The notes below the pieces were generated by a model. The model had not been told where the DNA came from and made no database searches. It saw nothing but the letters and a program-made list of their open reading frames with translations. A DNA stretch of 47,119 nucleotides from Nitrospirota bacterium (lineage in GTDB: Bacteria > Nitrospirota > Thermodesulfovibrionia > Thermodesulfovibrionales > JdFR-85): the NCBI GenBank assembly GCA_035873375.1, contig JAYWMQ010000028.1, positions 1 to 47,119 on the forward strand, read 5' to 3'. Shown one piece after another: positions 1 to 9,488 of this stretch (its first letter is position 1; each line of letters begins with the position of its first letter). The translations under genes and the position numbers were made by a program.

Positions 1-237
1 ACAGGACGTAATATAGTGGTTGCCATTATTTTTCATATCACTGCTGGGTATTTTAACGAAATATTTGCAACACATCCTGATAGTAAAGTTATCCAAACAA
101 TTATATTGATTATCATAGCAACTGTTATTGTGATAAAAGAAAAGAATTTTTTCTTTACAAAAGAACTTGATCTGACCGCTATTCCCTCGGAGCAGACAAT
201 GCAGAGGGCAGTGAAGGAGAAAATGAGGATGTCGTGA
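1..237 (+). CDS. C-terminal fragment of a CPBP/CAAX-like membrane protease (partial)
   Basis: The reading frame is open from base 1, so the gene begins outside the window; about 78 residues remain before the TGA. The start of the fragment (TGRN, then a hydrophobic helix with FHITAG) resembles the last motif helix of CPBP (type II CAAX/Rce1-like) intramembrane proteases, where a His lies in the final conserved helix. A second hydrophobic helix (IILIIIATVIVI) follows, then a charged cytoplasmic tail. The catalytic EExxxR motif would lie upstream and cannot be seen. The family call rests on one motif and could be wrong; that this is the end of a polytopic membrane protein is more secure. Confidence 0.5.
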   Translation, partial: TGRNIVVAIIFHITAGYFNEIFATHPDSKVIQTIILIIIATVIVIKEKNFFFTKELDLTAIPSEQTMQRAVKEKMRMS

Positions 238-269
238 GCTGGAAAATGAGGTTACTATATGCTCTGTTG

Positions 270-1511
270 TTAGCTGCTCGTCTTACATTTAAATTTTGAA
301 AACCATTTCCGGTTAACGGTGTCTATGTCCTCGCCGAGTATCTCTTTAAAATCCTTGTCCGTTTTATTGCTTAAGAGCAGTTTGACAAATTTATCATTTC
401 CATAATTGTTAATGATAAACCGGGTAATCGAGTGCCCTTGTTGATAGATTAATTCCCTGTTGTATCCGAGCCCCAATAAATCCCATATGCTTACAGCATG
501 AACATCATGTTTCTTCAGAAGCTCTTTCAATGATAACAATCCATTTGAACAAAATTCATAATTCAGTTCCTCGTCAACATCTGATAAGAGATGGTACTTG
601 TAGAACAGGCTGTACTTCTCGGTTATATATTCCGCCAACCCTTCTCCCAATATAACACCACCGGCGCTCCTCTTGATGGATTCAGATATCCTCTTTACTT
701 CTTCAACTGAGAATCCTTCCACCGGAGTAAGATTCCCGATGATCGAATCCGGTATGTTTGATATTAGAAAGATCAGGTGTGTCAACTCGTGAACAAATAC
801 TGCACTGGACAGTATGTTGTAATATTTGATGGCAATACCGGCATCTGCATGATAGTTTGCATCATCAACCTTTTCCGACCGTATGAAGGCCTGGGCAGTA
901 CTGCTGAAACCGGGAAAATATTTTTTGGCCTGGCCGGTGTTTTCGAAAAAGTAGACCTCTATTTTTGGTGGGGACATCTTGTTCAGCAACAGCTGAACTT
1001 TATTGTTTAAGCGATAGCTGCTCAGGTAAATCCTGGAAAGTTCTTCATAATAAGTCTTCAGAAGATACTTGATGTAAGGCATGTCATGGTCTGCCTTAGA
1101 GTCCTTGACATAATAAATCCTGAAGATACCAAGATCGGTTGAGAGCAGAGAAGAGCCTGTATCAGATGAAGTCGTGTCGAGGTCCCTGAACATCTCAATC
1201 CCCAACCGATAAAGCCGTTTACCGTACACATCGCGTATGCTTGCGGCAAGATCACTGCTTTTCAGGGCTTTTTGATAAAATTGATCAAACTTGTCAGACC
1301 CGTATTTTTCGTTGAGGTAATAAAATATATTGTAGAGAATATCAGAGACTATTTCGTTTTCGGTCTGGTTGTCAAAAACCATGTTATTAATCATGCGTGC
1401 TGATTTCTGCCTTAACTCGTCATTGTTGTCTTTGACCACTATGTGGCTGGCACAGCCCCATTGGAGCATAAGGTAAATAAGCAGAATAAATATGAGCCTT
1501 GTTCTGTTCAT
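270..1511 (-). CDS. putative lipoprotein with a gluzincin-type HExxH metallopeptidase motif
   Basis: The frame is open further upstream to a TTG at 1595, but the ATG at 1511 gives an exported N-terminus: Arg3 and Arg5, a hydrophobic stretch, then LQWGC. The lipobox is imperfect (Gln and Trp at -3 and -2), so lipidation is uncertain. The protein has 413 residues. HELTH at about residues 241-245 and GEGLAEY, with Glu at about 294, fit the HExxH plus downstream Glu zinc ligands of gluzincin (clan MA) peptidases. No clear Shine-Dalgarno stands before either start. The first two thirds are not recognisable. It is most likely an envelope-anchored zinc peptidase of unknown substrate. It lies downstream of the GT/GH15 pair, 263 bases from GH15, and may or may not share its transcript. 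Confidence 0.6.
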   Translation of the reverse strand: MNRTRLIFILLIYLMLQWGCASHIVVKDNNDELRQKSARMINNMVFDNQTENEIVSDILYNIFYYLNEKYGSDKFDQFYQKALKSSDLAASIRDVYGKRLYRLGIEMFRDLDTTSSDTGSSLLSTDLGIFRIYYVKDSKADHDMPYIKYLLKTYYEELSRIYLSSYRLNNKVQLLLNKMSPPKIEVYFFENTGQAKKYFPGFSSTAQAFIRSEKVDDANYHADAGIAIKYYNILSSAVFVHELTHLIFLISNIPDSIIGNLTPVEGFSVEEVKRISESIKRSAGGVILGEGLAEYITEKYSLFYKYHLLSDVDEELNYEFCSNGLLSLKELLKKHDVHAVSIWDLLGLGYNRELIYQQGHSITRFIINNYGNDKFVKLLLSNKTDKDFKEILGEDIDTVNRKWFSKFKCKTSS

Positions 1512-1774
1512 GGGGCTAAGGGGATGAAAGTTCTCTGTTAGGTGAACGCTGCCGAGTTTATTTTTAATATTAGCAGAAGTACCGGTGAAAGGCAAGGATG
1601 TGGTCAGGCTGACCCGGCAAGGTCAGCCCTGTTACCCAAAACAGCCTTAAGCAAAAATGGGTAAAAAAGGCCATGGTGATCCTATAGAAGGTACACTGAA
1701 GGTAAAACTATTGGCAACTGACTTGTGCAAGAAATGGGAAAGGTTGAAAATATTGAACGTTAAGACCTGCTATT

Positions 1775-3736
1775 TTATTTTTTTAATGAATTGAACTTTT
1801 CGGTGTATTGCAGGACTACCCACACGAAAGCGGAATGGCTCCATGTGAGTGGTGAAACCGAGAGGGGAGAACCGTTTATGGGATGTACCTGCTCGGCAAG
1901 CACACCGGAAGGAAGCGCATTCTTTTCGCACCATTCAAGGTAGGGAAGGGCTTCGTGGAGTTCCTCCAGATTTTCAGCCCGAGAGATAAAGTACTCCCCC
2001 AACCAAAGCGTTGAGATAAACCATGGATTGCCGGGGATGCCCTTTGGGCTGTCATCCGCCAGTTGATAGATGTCATTTTGGTATCGGGCACAACCTTCAA
2101 CAGGAGTCTTGAGCCATAATTGACGGCGTATAGCCTCCATTGTTTCGACCATCCGTGGGTCGTTGGGGGGCAATGCTCCCAGAGTAGCGAGTCCCATCAA
2201 ACTGACGTCAATCACTTCATCAAGTACATAGCCCTTGCCCTTCCTGTAACCAGAGCGTGCGTACCTCTTCAGGCCGGGGTGGTACAGATGCGTGACAAGC
2301 CCTTCCTTCATCTGTTCAGCTACAATCTCATATTCTCCGGCCAGGGAGGTATCCTGAAAAAGTCTCGCAAAATTTGCCGCTGCCCTGAGCCCCGCAATCA
2401 CGGCTGCAACGGTAAAGGAGTGCACACCGTAACGCTCTTCCCAGAGATCATATGAGGGTGTAGGCAACAGGGTTTCGGGATCCCGGTACGTTACAAGAAA
2501 GTCTGCTGACTTTTTAATAAAATTATTGTAAAAAGGCCTGATGAATTCTATGTCTTTCGAGCTCTGATAATGTATCCAGAGCGCCCAGAGAATCAAGGCT
2601 GTTGAGTCTTCCTGTATGGGGAGCACCTCTTTTCCATCCACTAACCATGGGTGCCAGTTACTTGCCAGCGATTCATCAGGATTGTAATGCTGGTAAAGAA
2701 ATCCTTCCTCTGTCAGAACACGGGAGCAGAAGTCGAAAAATTTCATGCACACATGCGAGTAGCCTGCCTTTGCCAGGGCAACGGCTACAAAGGCCCCGTC
2801 GCGGCCCCACATATAAGAATATGTATCCCTTCCGAAACGGACTATATCCGAGTCGTTTGCGGCTATTATCGCTCCACGGTTGTCGATCTGTGTTCTTAAA
2901 ATGAGAAGGCTTCGGTTGAAAATCTCGGTGACTGATTTGGGAAGGTCTCCAAATGATCTGGCCTCTTTTTGTACCCAGGCTTTCCAGTAATCAGATGATC
3001 GCTTGATCAGTTTTTCAGGTGTCTTCTCTATTACATCCCGGTTGAGTTGGGCCACCTCATTGTAATGCCTGCCTGCTGCAATCCAGTAAAAGCACTCTGC
3101 CTTTCCGCCGGGGGGCAGGTTCAGCCATATTCCTATTGTTGAATCAGCAGAACCCCAGGAGATCGGGTTTCCGCTGAGTTTACCGTCCTCGGCGTCTCTC
3201 CATGTTCCTTCCCTTCCACCCAGCTCCTTGTCTCCGCAGGCATAGTAAGTCACGCCGGGCTTTCCGGCCCAGGAACAACTGATTAGAAAGTAGCGGTTGG
3301 CCTTGTAGTGTATGATTGAATGTGTCCGCGGATCAAAATAAGCCGTATCACCTATGTCATTGCCGTAAAGGTGAAAGTCGTGGCTGAAAAAGAGCCTTAC
3401 ATGACGCTCCTTCCCTTGCAGGTCCTTCACCTCGACCTTTTTAATATATACATTCAGGTCTATGTCAACCACATCATGGCAATGCAGTTCTATCCCTATT
3501 GCCGAGTTTCTCAGCACTACGTTGGTAACGAGGCTGTTATCATGATACCGCAGGTCCTTTTCCCATTCCGGCCCCATCCAGGAGCAGCGTCCATCCACCC
3601 ACACCCCAAAACGGAAGGGATCTCCTTTTGAATGGTTCTCCTGGCCGATTAAAGGGAAATACACATCGCGGATCTGATAATCCGAGTCAAAGTTGAAAAG
3701 AAGATTACCGTTGCTTACGGGAATGTCTTTGGGCAT
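1775..3736 (-). CDS. glycoside hydrolase family 15 (glucoamylase-like)
   Basis: The protein has 653 residues, normal for bacterial GH15 enzymes with an N-terminal beta-sandwich (residues about 1-250) followed by an (alpha/alpha)6 barrel. Barrel features include RDTYSYMWGRDGAFVA, typical of the GH15 active-site entrance, and YDLWEERYGVHSFT, which carries the general-acid Glu (WEER). A second acidic residue is expected near LAEQVHP. There is no signal peptide, so it should work in the cytoplasm, splitting alpha-linked glucose from glucans or a small glucoside. It begins 7 bases after the glycosyltransferase stop, so the two are almost certainly co-transcribed. Substrates seen in this family include starch, glycogen, isomalto-oligosaccharides and trehalose; the sequence does not decide between them. 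Confidence 0.85.
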   Translation of the reverse strand: MPKDIPVSNGNLLFNFDSDYQIRDVYFPLIGQENHSKGDPFRFGVWVDGRCSWMGPEWEKDLRYHDNSLVTNVVLRNSAIGIELHCHDVVDIDLNVYIKKVEVKDLQGKERHVRLFFSHDFHLYGNDIGDTAYFDPRTHSIIHYKANRYFLISCSWAGKPGVTYYACGDKELGGREGTWRDAEDGKLSGNPISWGSADSTIGIWLNLPPGGKAECFYWIAAGRHYNEVAQLNRDVIEKTPEKLIKRSSDYWKAWVQKEARSFGDLPKSVTEIFNRSLLILRTQIDNRGAIIAANDSDIVRFGRDTYSYMWGRDGAFVAVALAKAGYSHVCMKFFDFCSRVLTEEGFLYQHYNPDESLASNWHPWLVDGKEVLPIQEDSTALILWALWIHYQSSKDIEFIRPFYNNFIKKSADFLVTYRDPETLLPTPSYDLWEERYGVHSFTVAAVIAGLRAAANFARLFQDTSLAGEYEIVAEQMKEGLVTHLYHPGLKRYARSGYRKGKGYVLDEVIDVSLMGLATLGALPPNDPRMVETMEAIRRQLWLKTPVEGCARYQNDIYQLADDSPKGIPGNPWFISTLWLGEYFISRAENLEELHEALPYLEWCEKNALPSGVLAEQVHPINGSPLSVSPLTWSHSAFVWVVLQYTEKFNSLKK

Positions 3737-3743
3737 GGCTCTT

Positions 3744-5006
3744 TTATGTGGCTATGATGCCAAGCTGGAGAGGGTTCGGAAAATAGTCGATTAACAGCTG
3801 CCTGTAATTGAATGATGTTTTATGGTCAATGACTATCTGTTGATACAAGTCTGAATATTTATATGCCATGCTTGCTATGGAGAAATTATCCTGCACATGT
3901 CTCCGGCATTCATGAGGATCAATGCTATCGATGCGGTCAACGGCCTCAATCATGGCATTCAGTGAATCCACAACAAATCCCGTCGTACCATTCACAATTA
4001 TTTCCGGAACTGCACCCCTGTTGAATGCTATGACCGGCGTGCCGCATGCCATGGACTCGATCAGGACAAGCCCGAACGGCTCCCCCCATTGTATGGGGAA
4101 TAATGTGGCCCGTGCATGCCGGTACCATTGTTTCTTATACTCGCTGCCGACCTCTCCGATATAAATAATCTGCTCATCGCAGTCCAGTAACGGTTTTATC
4201 ACATCTTCAAAATAGTCACCATCAACAGGCTGTTTACCGATATCAACGAACAGGTCGATAGAGTCTTTCAATTCCTCAAAAAACTCCCTGTCTGCTGCTT
4301 TGTCCTGGACACAGCCGGCAATGATAAGTTTAGAGCCTGTTTTCCTGGCAACCTCTATGGCCTTATCCTGTCCCTTGTCCCGGGTTACCCTGCCGATAGT
4401 GAATAAATAGCTTTCCTTGTCAGGGTTCCTTTTGACCGGGTATTTTTCCACTTCAATTCCATGATATACAACATTCCCGGCCTTCAGCCCGTTATAGTCC
4501 TGTTTCTGATATTCGCTTATCGGGACACAATACACCTGTGGAGATGTCATGGGCTTACACCAGCGCCTGAAAGCTCCTTCCACCAGGTAGTTTTTTGCAG
4601 CCACGTGAAGGGTCAGCACGATCGGCACATGCATGCTCGATACAGATACAGCGTCATGAATGTACTCAAGGGTCCTCAGATCATGCGTGTGGATGACGTC
4701 AATGTCGCCTCTTCCTATCCTGTCTGCTGCCTTTAAAAGGTGAACATTCAGGGTTTTCCGTTTTTCCGGGTTGTCTTGACTCCAATAGTTACCCATGCTT
4801 TTCTCAATGGTCACATAATGCTCACCGGCAACTCCGGAATCACCTGAACAGGCAACAATCGAGCGGTGACCTAAAGCATGGAGTCCCTTGTCGATATTAT
4901 AAATAACCGTCTCAATGGGACCATAACCAAGGTCCGGCTTTATGGGCTGGTTAAGAGTTGCCACGTGCAACACCGTCAGTCTTCTATCTCGCGCTTTTAT
5001 TGCCAT
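3744..5006 (-). CDS. family 4 glycosyltransferase (GT-B)
   Basis: The best start is the ATG at 5006, because MAIKARDRRLTVLHVATLN begins with the first Rossmann strand; the longer version from a TTG at 5090 adds 28 atypical residues. The product has about 420 residues. LGYGPIETVIYNIDKGLHALGH is the N-terminal GT-B glycine/alpha region. TIGRVTRDKGQDKAIEVAR starts the nucleotide-sugar half, and GEPFGLVLIESMACGTPVIA holds the EX7E motif typical of GT4 retaining enzymes. It is upstream of and tightly linked to the GH15 gene, suggesting a make-and-break pair acting on an alpha-glucoside or glucan. The donor (UDP/ADP/GDP-sugar) cannot be read from the sequence. Confidence 0.8.
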   Translation of the reverse strand: MAIKARDRRLTVLHVATLNQPIKPDLGYGPIETVIYNIDKGLHALGHRSIVACSGDSGVAGEHYVTIEKSMGNYWSQDNPEKRKTLNVHLLKAADRIGRGDIDVIHTHDLRTLEYIHDAVSVSSMHVPIVLTLHVAAKNYLVEGAFRRWCKPMTSPQVYCVPISEYQKQDYNGLKAGNVVYHGIEVEKYPVKRNPDKESYLFTIGRVTRDKGQDKAIEVARKTGSKLIIAGCVQDKAADREFFEELKDSIDLFVDIGKQPVDGDYFEDVIKPLLDCDEQIIYIGEVGSEYKKQWYRHARATLFPIQWGEPFGLVLIESMACGTPVIAFNRGAVPEIIVNGTTGFVVDSLNAMIEAVDRIDSIDPHECRRHVQDNFSIASMAYKYSDLYQQIVIDHKTSFNYRQLLIDYFPNPLQLGIIAT

Positions 5007-5180
5007 GGCAGGTATAGCTTTATATGAGAATGGTGAGAAATTAATGGAAAGAAATTTTTGATTACATATAATACAACAATAACGAGGCAAATTACAATCC
5101 GGGTCCAGTAATAAAAAGCCTCAACCTATGGAAAGGAAGCAATATGATAGACTCTGAACGGTTTTAATTTCGCATTAAAC

Positions 5181-7238
5181 TCACCTGGATGGTGAACTGC
5201 GAAATTCCCTCGGTTTTCCAGCCCCTCTCGGTGGTCCGACAAAGCCTTCTTCTTCAAGCAGTTCCATTATCCTTGCCGCCCTGTTATAGCCTATCTTGAA
5301 CCTCCGCTGAATCGATGATATTGAGACCTCGCCCATGGTCTCGGCATGATCTATCACCTGCTGATAGAGCTCGTCTCCCTCGGTTGAGCCTTCCTCGGCC
5401 CTCTCAGCCGTCTCAAGCTGGATTGCATCAAACATTGAAAAGTCCGGTTCTCCCTGTGCCTTTATGAAGGATGTGACGGATCTTACCTCATCTTCAGCTA
5501 CATAAGCGCCGTGCAGCCGGGTAAGCCTTGCGCCTGTGGCCATAAAGAGCATATCACCCTTGCCGATGAGTTGCTCAGCCCCCTGGGCATCCAGGATTGT
5601 CCTTGAATCCACCTTTGTGGTTACCTGAAAGGCTATCCTGGTTGGAAAGTTTGCCTTGATAATTCCGGTGATAACATCAACGGATGGCCTCTGCGTGGCA
5701 AGTATGAGATGGATGCCCGAGGCCCTTGCCATCTGTGCGAGACGGACAATGGAGTCCTCGACCTCCTTGGAGGCGGTAAACATCAGGTCGGCAAGCTCAT
5801 CTATTATAACAATGATGTAGGGAAGCCGTTCTTCTTCAGGGACCTGGCGATTAAAGTTGTCCAGGTTTCTTGCCCCCTGCTCTGCAATGAGCCTGTATCT
5901 CCGCTCCATCTCCAGAACCATCTTTTTCAGCGCCAGGGTTGCCTCTTTAGGGTTCGTGACCACCGGGGTGACAAGGTGGGGAATTCCGTCATAGGTGGAA
6001 AGCTCGAGCAGCTTTGGATCAATCATCAACATCTTCACCTCTTTTGGGGTGGACTTGAAGAGGATGCTCATAATCATGGAATTAATGGAGACACTCTTGC
6101 CTGAACCCGTGGTGCCGGCCACAAGTAGGTGGGGCATCCGGGCAAGGTCTGAGACTATGGGCCTTCCATAGATGTCCTTTCCCAGTGCAATGGTCAGTCT
6201 TGACTGGCTCTTCTGGAAGTTTCCCGAGCCTATTATCTCCTTCAGGGGGACTATTCCCATCTGTTTATTGGGTACCTCTATGCCGAGCGGTGTTTTTCCC
6301 GGTATGGCAGCAATCCTTATACTGAGTCCGCCCAGGGCCCTTCCGAGGTCGTCTGACAGGGAGACGATTTTGCTTATCTTTATTCCGGGGGAGGGCTCAA
6401 ACTCATACATGGTGACTACAGGGCCGGGATGGACACGGGTAATCTTGCCGGTTATCTTGAAATCAGAGAGTTTCTCCTCAAGGAGGTGTGCCCGCTCAAA
6501 GAGTTCTTCCTTTCCCGGCTTTGCCACAGTCTCGTAAGTGCTCAGGAGTTGCAGCGGTGGAACGACGTATGCACCTGCTTTACGGGTACTCATATCCGGT
6601 AATTCCCCGGATTTTTTTTCCTTTACCCTCTCCTGTTTTGTCATCTTTTTTATCATTGGTTGAGAAGGCTCCTCCACTACCTTTATCTTCCTGATCGGCT
6701 CGGGTGTATCCTCCTTCTTGTTTTCAAAGACTTTTCTTAATACATCAGATGTGGAAACAGGACTCATTATGATAATGGACGAGAAGAAGACCGAGAGGGT
6801 GAAGATATAGGCCCCGGGTAATGAGAGGAGCATTCTGAGTATCACGGATGCCTCTTCTCCCCATAACCCTCCGTAGAAGACGTTGTTTATGCCGAAGGTC
6901 TTTGAGATAAGGGAGAGGAGAACTGGGGTGGATATTATAAAGAGGGGAAGTCCTGCGAGCAGTTCCTTCCTCTTCTTCTTGCCCAGCAGCCTCTTGATAC
7001 CATATAAGATAAGGAAGAGTGGAAAGAGGTAGGAAGTATAGCCTAAAAGGCTGAGCAGGGTATCCGAGATATAAGAACCGATGATTCCGCCATAGTTTTT
7101 TGCAGGGCCCCTGCTGTGGGTGAGGAAGGAGGGGTCCCACTTTGAGTAGCTGATGAGGCTCAGTGTAATGTACACACTGAACAGGGTGACCACAACCCCC
7201 AATACTTCTTCCTTTATTCTTCTTATTCCCTCAGCCAT
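5181..7238 (-). CDS. ftsK: FtsK/SpoIIIE DNA translocase
   Basis: The 685-residue protein has four predicted N-terminal membrane helices (within about residues 10-160) and a short charged linker (170-220), then the alpha/beta motor. Walker A is GTTGSGKS at 375-382, followed by Walker B (IIVIIDELADLM) and LILATQRPS. The C-terminal winged-helix gamma domain (about 620-685, IGYNRAARIMELLEEEG) reads KOPS-type sites. The role is chromosome dimer resolution and terminus segregation at the septum. The linker is short compared with E. coli FtsK, as in most non-enterobacterial forms. It follows uppP by 44 bases on the same strand. Confidence 0.95.
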   Translation of the reverse strand: MAEGIRRIKEEVLGVVVTLFSVYITLSLISYSKWDPSFLTHSRGPAKNYGGIIGSYISDTLLSLLGYTSYLFPLFLILYGIKRLLGKKKRKELLAGLPLFIISTPVLLSLISKTFGINNVFYGGLWGEEASVILRMLLSLPGAYIFTLSVFFSSIIIMSPVSTSDVLRKVFENKKEDTPEPIRKIKVVEEPSQPMIKKMTKQERVKEKKSGELPDMSTRKAGAYVVPPLQLLSTYETVAKPGKEELFERAHLLEEKLSDFKITGKITRVHPGPVVTMYEFEPSPGIKISKIVSLSDDLGRALGGLSIRIAAIPGKTPLGIEVPNKQMGIVPLKEIIGSGNFQKSQSRLTIALGKDIYGRPIVSDLARMPHLLVAGTTGSGKSVSINSMIMSILFKSTPKEVKMLMIDPKLLELSTYDGIPHLVTPVVTNPKEATLALKKMVLEMERRYRLIAEQGARNLDNFNRQVPEEERLPYIIVIIDELADLMFTASKEVEDSIVRLAQMARASGIHLILATQRPSVDVITGIIKANFPTRIAFQVTTKVDSRTILDAQGAEQLIGKGDMLFMATGARLTRLHGAYVAEDEVRSVTSFIKAQGEPDFSMFDAIQLETAERAEEGSTEGDELYQQVIDHAETMGEVSISSIQRRFKIGYNRAARIMELLEEEGFVGPPRGAGKPREFRSSPSR

Positions 7239-7263
7239 GATCAGTAATCAGTGATTTAAAGAG

Positions 7264-7277
7264 TTTTGCATGCAAAA
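7264..7277. repeat. 14-bp perfect palindrome between uppP and ftsK
   Basis: TTTTGCATGCAAAA is a perfect inverted repeat in the 44-base gap between the uppP stop and the ftsK start. It could be a small operator or chance in AT-rich sequence; no T-run supports a terminator. Confidence 0.35.
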
Positions 7278-7282
7278 TGCGC

Positions 7283-8044
7283 TTATAATAAATAACCGAT
7301 AACTATTATACCAGCAAGGGCAAACCTGTAGTAAACAAAGGAGCGAAGACTGAATCGTCTGAAGAACCAGAGCAGGGATTTGATGGTGATAAAACCCGTG
7401 ACAGCCGAGGCAATAAAGCCGGCGACAAAGAGACTCAAGTCGTAGCTTACCGGGTTTTTCAGCACATGAATTCCTTCAAGCAGCGTGGCTCCGGCAATAA
7501 CAGGCATTGAAAGCAGGAATGAAAACCTTGCGGATGCCTCTCTCTCAATACCTCCGAAAAGACCGGCTGATATGGTTATGCCGGACCTCGACACACCCGG
7601 TATAAGGGCCAGTGCCTGGGCAAGACCTATTGCCAGGGCATTCTTTGTCGTTATAGAGGAGAAAGTCTTTTGACCTTTGTTTCTTTCGGCTATCAGCATG
7701 ACAATACCAACCACTACGAGTGAGGCAGCTATTACATAAGCGCTCCTCAGGGTTGTTGAGACCGCATCCTTAAACAGAATGCCGGCAACTCCGGCCGGAA
7801 TTGTGGCTAATATAATCTTCAGCAGCAGGGGTCTCTCCACTGTAAGAAGGCTCAGCCATTGTTTTCTGAAATATACCAGCAGGGCAAGCAGAGTCCCGCC
7901 ATGAAGTGCGATATCATAGCTCAGGGTGTCGAGACCGCCCTGCCAGCCAAAAAACTTTGGTATCAGTATCAGGTGGGCGGTACTGCTTACCGGAATAAAC
8001 TCTGTAAGCCCCTGAACGATTCCTAATATTATTGCCTCAATCAT
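7283..8044 (-). CDS. uppP: undecaprenyl-diphosphate phosphatase
   Basis: This 253-residue polytopic membrane protein of the UppP/BacA family dephosphorylates undecaprenyl pyrophosphate to recycle the lipid carrier for peptidoglycan and surface glycans. Both signature regions are present: GLTEFIPVSSTAHLIL near residues 12-27, with the catalytic Glu and Ser, and PGVSRSG with the catalytic Arg. Length is normal. The ATG start is followed directly by the family's usual IEAIILGIVQG. It is divergent from glycerate kinase and upstream of ftsK on the same strand. Confidence 0.95.
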   Translation of the reverse strand: MIEAIILGIVQGLTEFIPVSSTAHLILIPKFFGWQGGLDTLSYDIALHGGTLLALLVYFRKQWLSLLTVERPLLLKIILATIPAGVAGILFKDAVSTTLRSAYVIAASLVVVGIVMLIAERNKGQKTFSSITTKNALAIGLAQALALIPGVSRSGITISAGLFGGIEREASARFSFLLSMPVIAGATLLEGIHVLKNPVSYDLSLFVAGFIASAVTGFITIKSLLWFFRRFSLRSFVYYRFALAGIIVIGYLL

Positions 8045-8146
8045 AATCTGTAATTATAGCAGTTATGTCATGGGAATTTGAAACCGGGTCAATATTTATT
8101 ATTTTGAGAGCATGTATCAGGGCGGTATGACGTTCTCCCTTGCAGT

Positions 8147-8174
8147 TTGAGTATTTTGAAGGCGGCTGTATAAA
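8147..8174 (+). promoter_or_regulatory. sigma70-like promoter very close to the glycerate kinase start
   Basis: TTGAGT (8147-8152), a 16-base spacer and TATAAA (8169-8174). The predicted +1 is near 8181, only about two bases before the ATG at 8183, and no Shine-Dalgarno is seen, so the message may be leaderless. Confidence 0.45.
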
Positions 8175-8182
8175 ATAGAGCA

Positions 8183-9469
8183 ATGTTCTTAAATTACAGG
8201 AAAGATCTGGAAAGAGTCTTTTTTGATGCCCTCAGGGCTGTTGACCCGTACCTTGCAACAGCAAGGAGGCTGTCGGATTTCAGGGACGCAGCTGGCAATC
8301 TGGGTGGCAGGCTCAATATCCTCGGTTTTGGAAAGGCCTCGGCGCGCATGGCACAGGCGGCAGAAGAGACCCTTGCAGGCCTTATATCCAGATCAGTTGT
8401 CGTAACCAAATACGGCCACTCCGTTGCCCTCAAAAAGACCGAGATAATAGAGGCCGGACACCCCATACCTGATGCAAACGGGCTTGAGGGGACGGAAAAG
8501 ATCAGGGCGGTTGCAAATGCCTCTTCTGCAGACGATATAAATATATGCCTTATATCAGGAGGGGGGTCGGCGTTACTGGTTTGTCCCCTTGAGGGTATCA
8601 GCCTTGAGGATAAGCAGGAGATTACAGGACTCCTCCTGAATGCCGGGGCCGATATATTCGAGCTCAATACAGTGAGAAAACATATATCCGCTGTCAAGGG
8701 TGGAAGGCTGGCTGAGACCCTTTATCCGTCAAGGACGATATCCCTGCTGCTCTCCGATGTTATCGGTGACCGCCTTGATGTAATAGCATCAGGGCCCACG
8801 GCGCCGGATGAGACTACCTATCTCGATGCCCTAAATGTACTGAAGAGATATAATCTCATGGATAAGGCTCCGAAGGGTGTTTTAAAGATAATCGAGGACG
8901 GTATTGAGGGACGAGTGCCGGATACCCCCGCCCCTGACAGCAAGGTCTTCAGCAGGGTTGAAAACATTATCATTGGCAGTAACAGGATTGCCCTTGAGGC
9001 TGCCAGGCAGGAGGCCGGTGATCTGGGCTATAGTGCAGAGATTCTCACGGATTCACTCTCGGGTGAGGCACGGGAGGCTGCAAAGTGGCTTTACAGGGAA
9101 GTGATGAAGCGGGGGGAAATAAAAAAGGCGTGTTTTGTCTCGGGTGGTGAGACAACCGTGGTCGTCAAAGGCAGCGGACTTGGCGGCAGGAATCTCGAGT
9201 TTGCCCTTGTATTTGCAATGGAGATAGCAGGTACTGAAGGAGTCTCCCTTTTGTCAGCCGGAACAGATGGCACGGATGGTCCCACGGACGCTGCAGGGGC
9301 AATTGTGGACGGAGAGACAATACCGAGGGCAAGGGCTATGGGCCTGTCTCCCGAAAAGTTCCTTGAAGAGAATGACTCGTATAATTTCTTCAAACAGGTT
9401 GGGGGGCTTTTTATAACCGGTCCCACCGGCACAAACGTGATGGACATACAGATAGTTATCAGGCGGTAA
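8183..9469 (+). CDS. glycerate 2-kinase (DUF4147/MOFRL type)
   Basis: The 428-residue protein has the N-terminal glycerate kinase (DUF4147) domain, with SGGGSALLVCPLEGISL and NTVRKHISAVKGGRLAE, and a C-terminal MOFRL domain, with SGGETTVVVKGSGLGGRN. The family phosphorylates D-glycerate with ATP, usually giving 2-phosphoglycerate. The next gene, 19 bases away, is an MPGP-like phosphatase, so the pair may salvage glycerate from glucosyl- or mannosylglycerate. This is inference; the kinase also fits serine-cycle or hydroxypyruvate metabolism. There is no obvious ribosome binding site; see the adjacent promoter. Confidence 0.9.
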   Translation: MFLNYRKDLERVFFDALRAVDPYLATARRLSDFRDAAGNLGGRLNILGFGKASARMAQAAEETLAGLISRSVVVTKYGHSVALKKTEIIEAGHPIPDANGLEGTEKIRAVANASSADDINICLISGGGSALLVCPLEGISLEDKQEITGLLLNAGADIFELNTVRKHISAVKGGRLAETLYPSRTISLLLSDVIGDRLDVIASGPTAPDETTYLDALNVLKRYNLMDKAPKGVLKIIEDGIEGRVPDTPAPDSKVFSRVENIIIGSNRIALEAARQEAGDLGYSAEILTDSLSGEAREAAKWLYREVMKRGEIKKACFVSGGETTVVVKGSGLGGRNLEFALVFAMEIAGTEGVSLLSAGTDGTDGPTDAAGAIVDGETIPRARAMGLSPEKFLEENDSYNFFKQVGGLFITGPTGTNVMDIQIVIRR

Positions 9470-9488
9470 AGCGGGTAAGGAGATTTTT

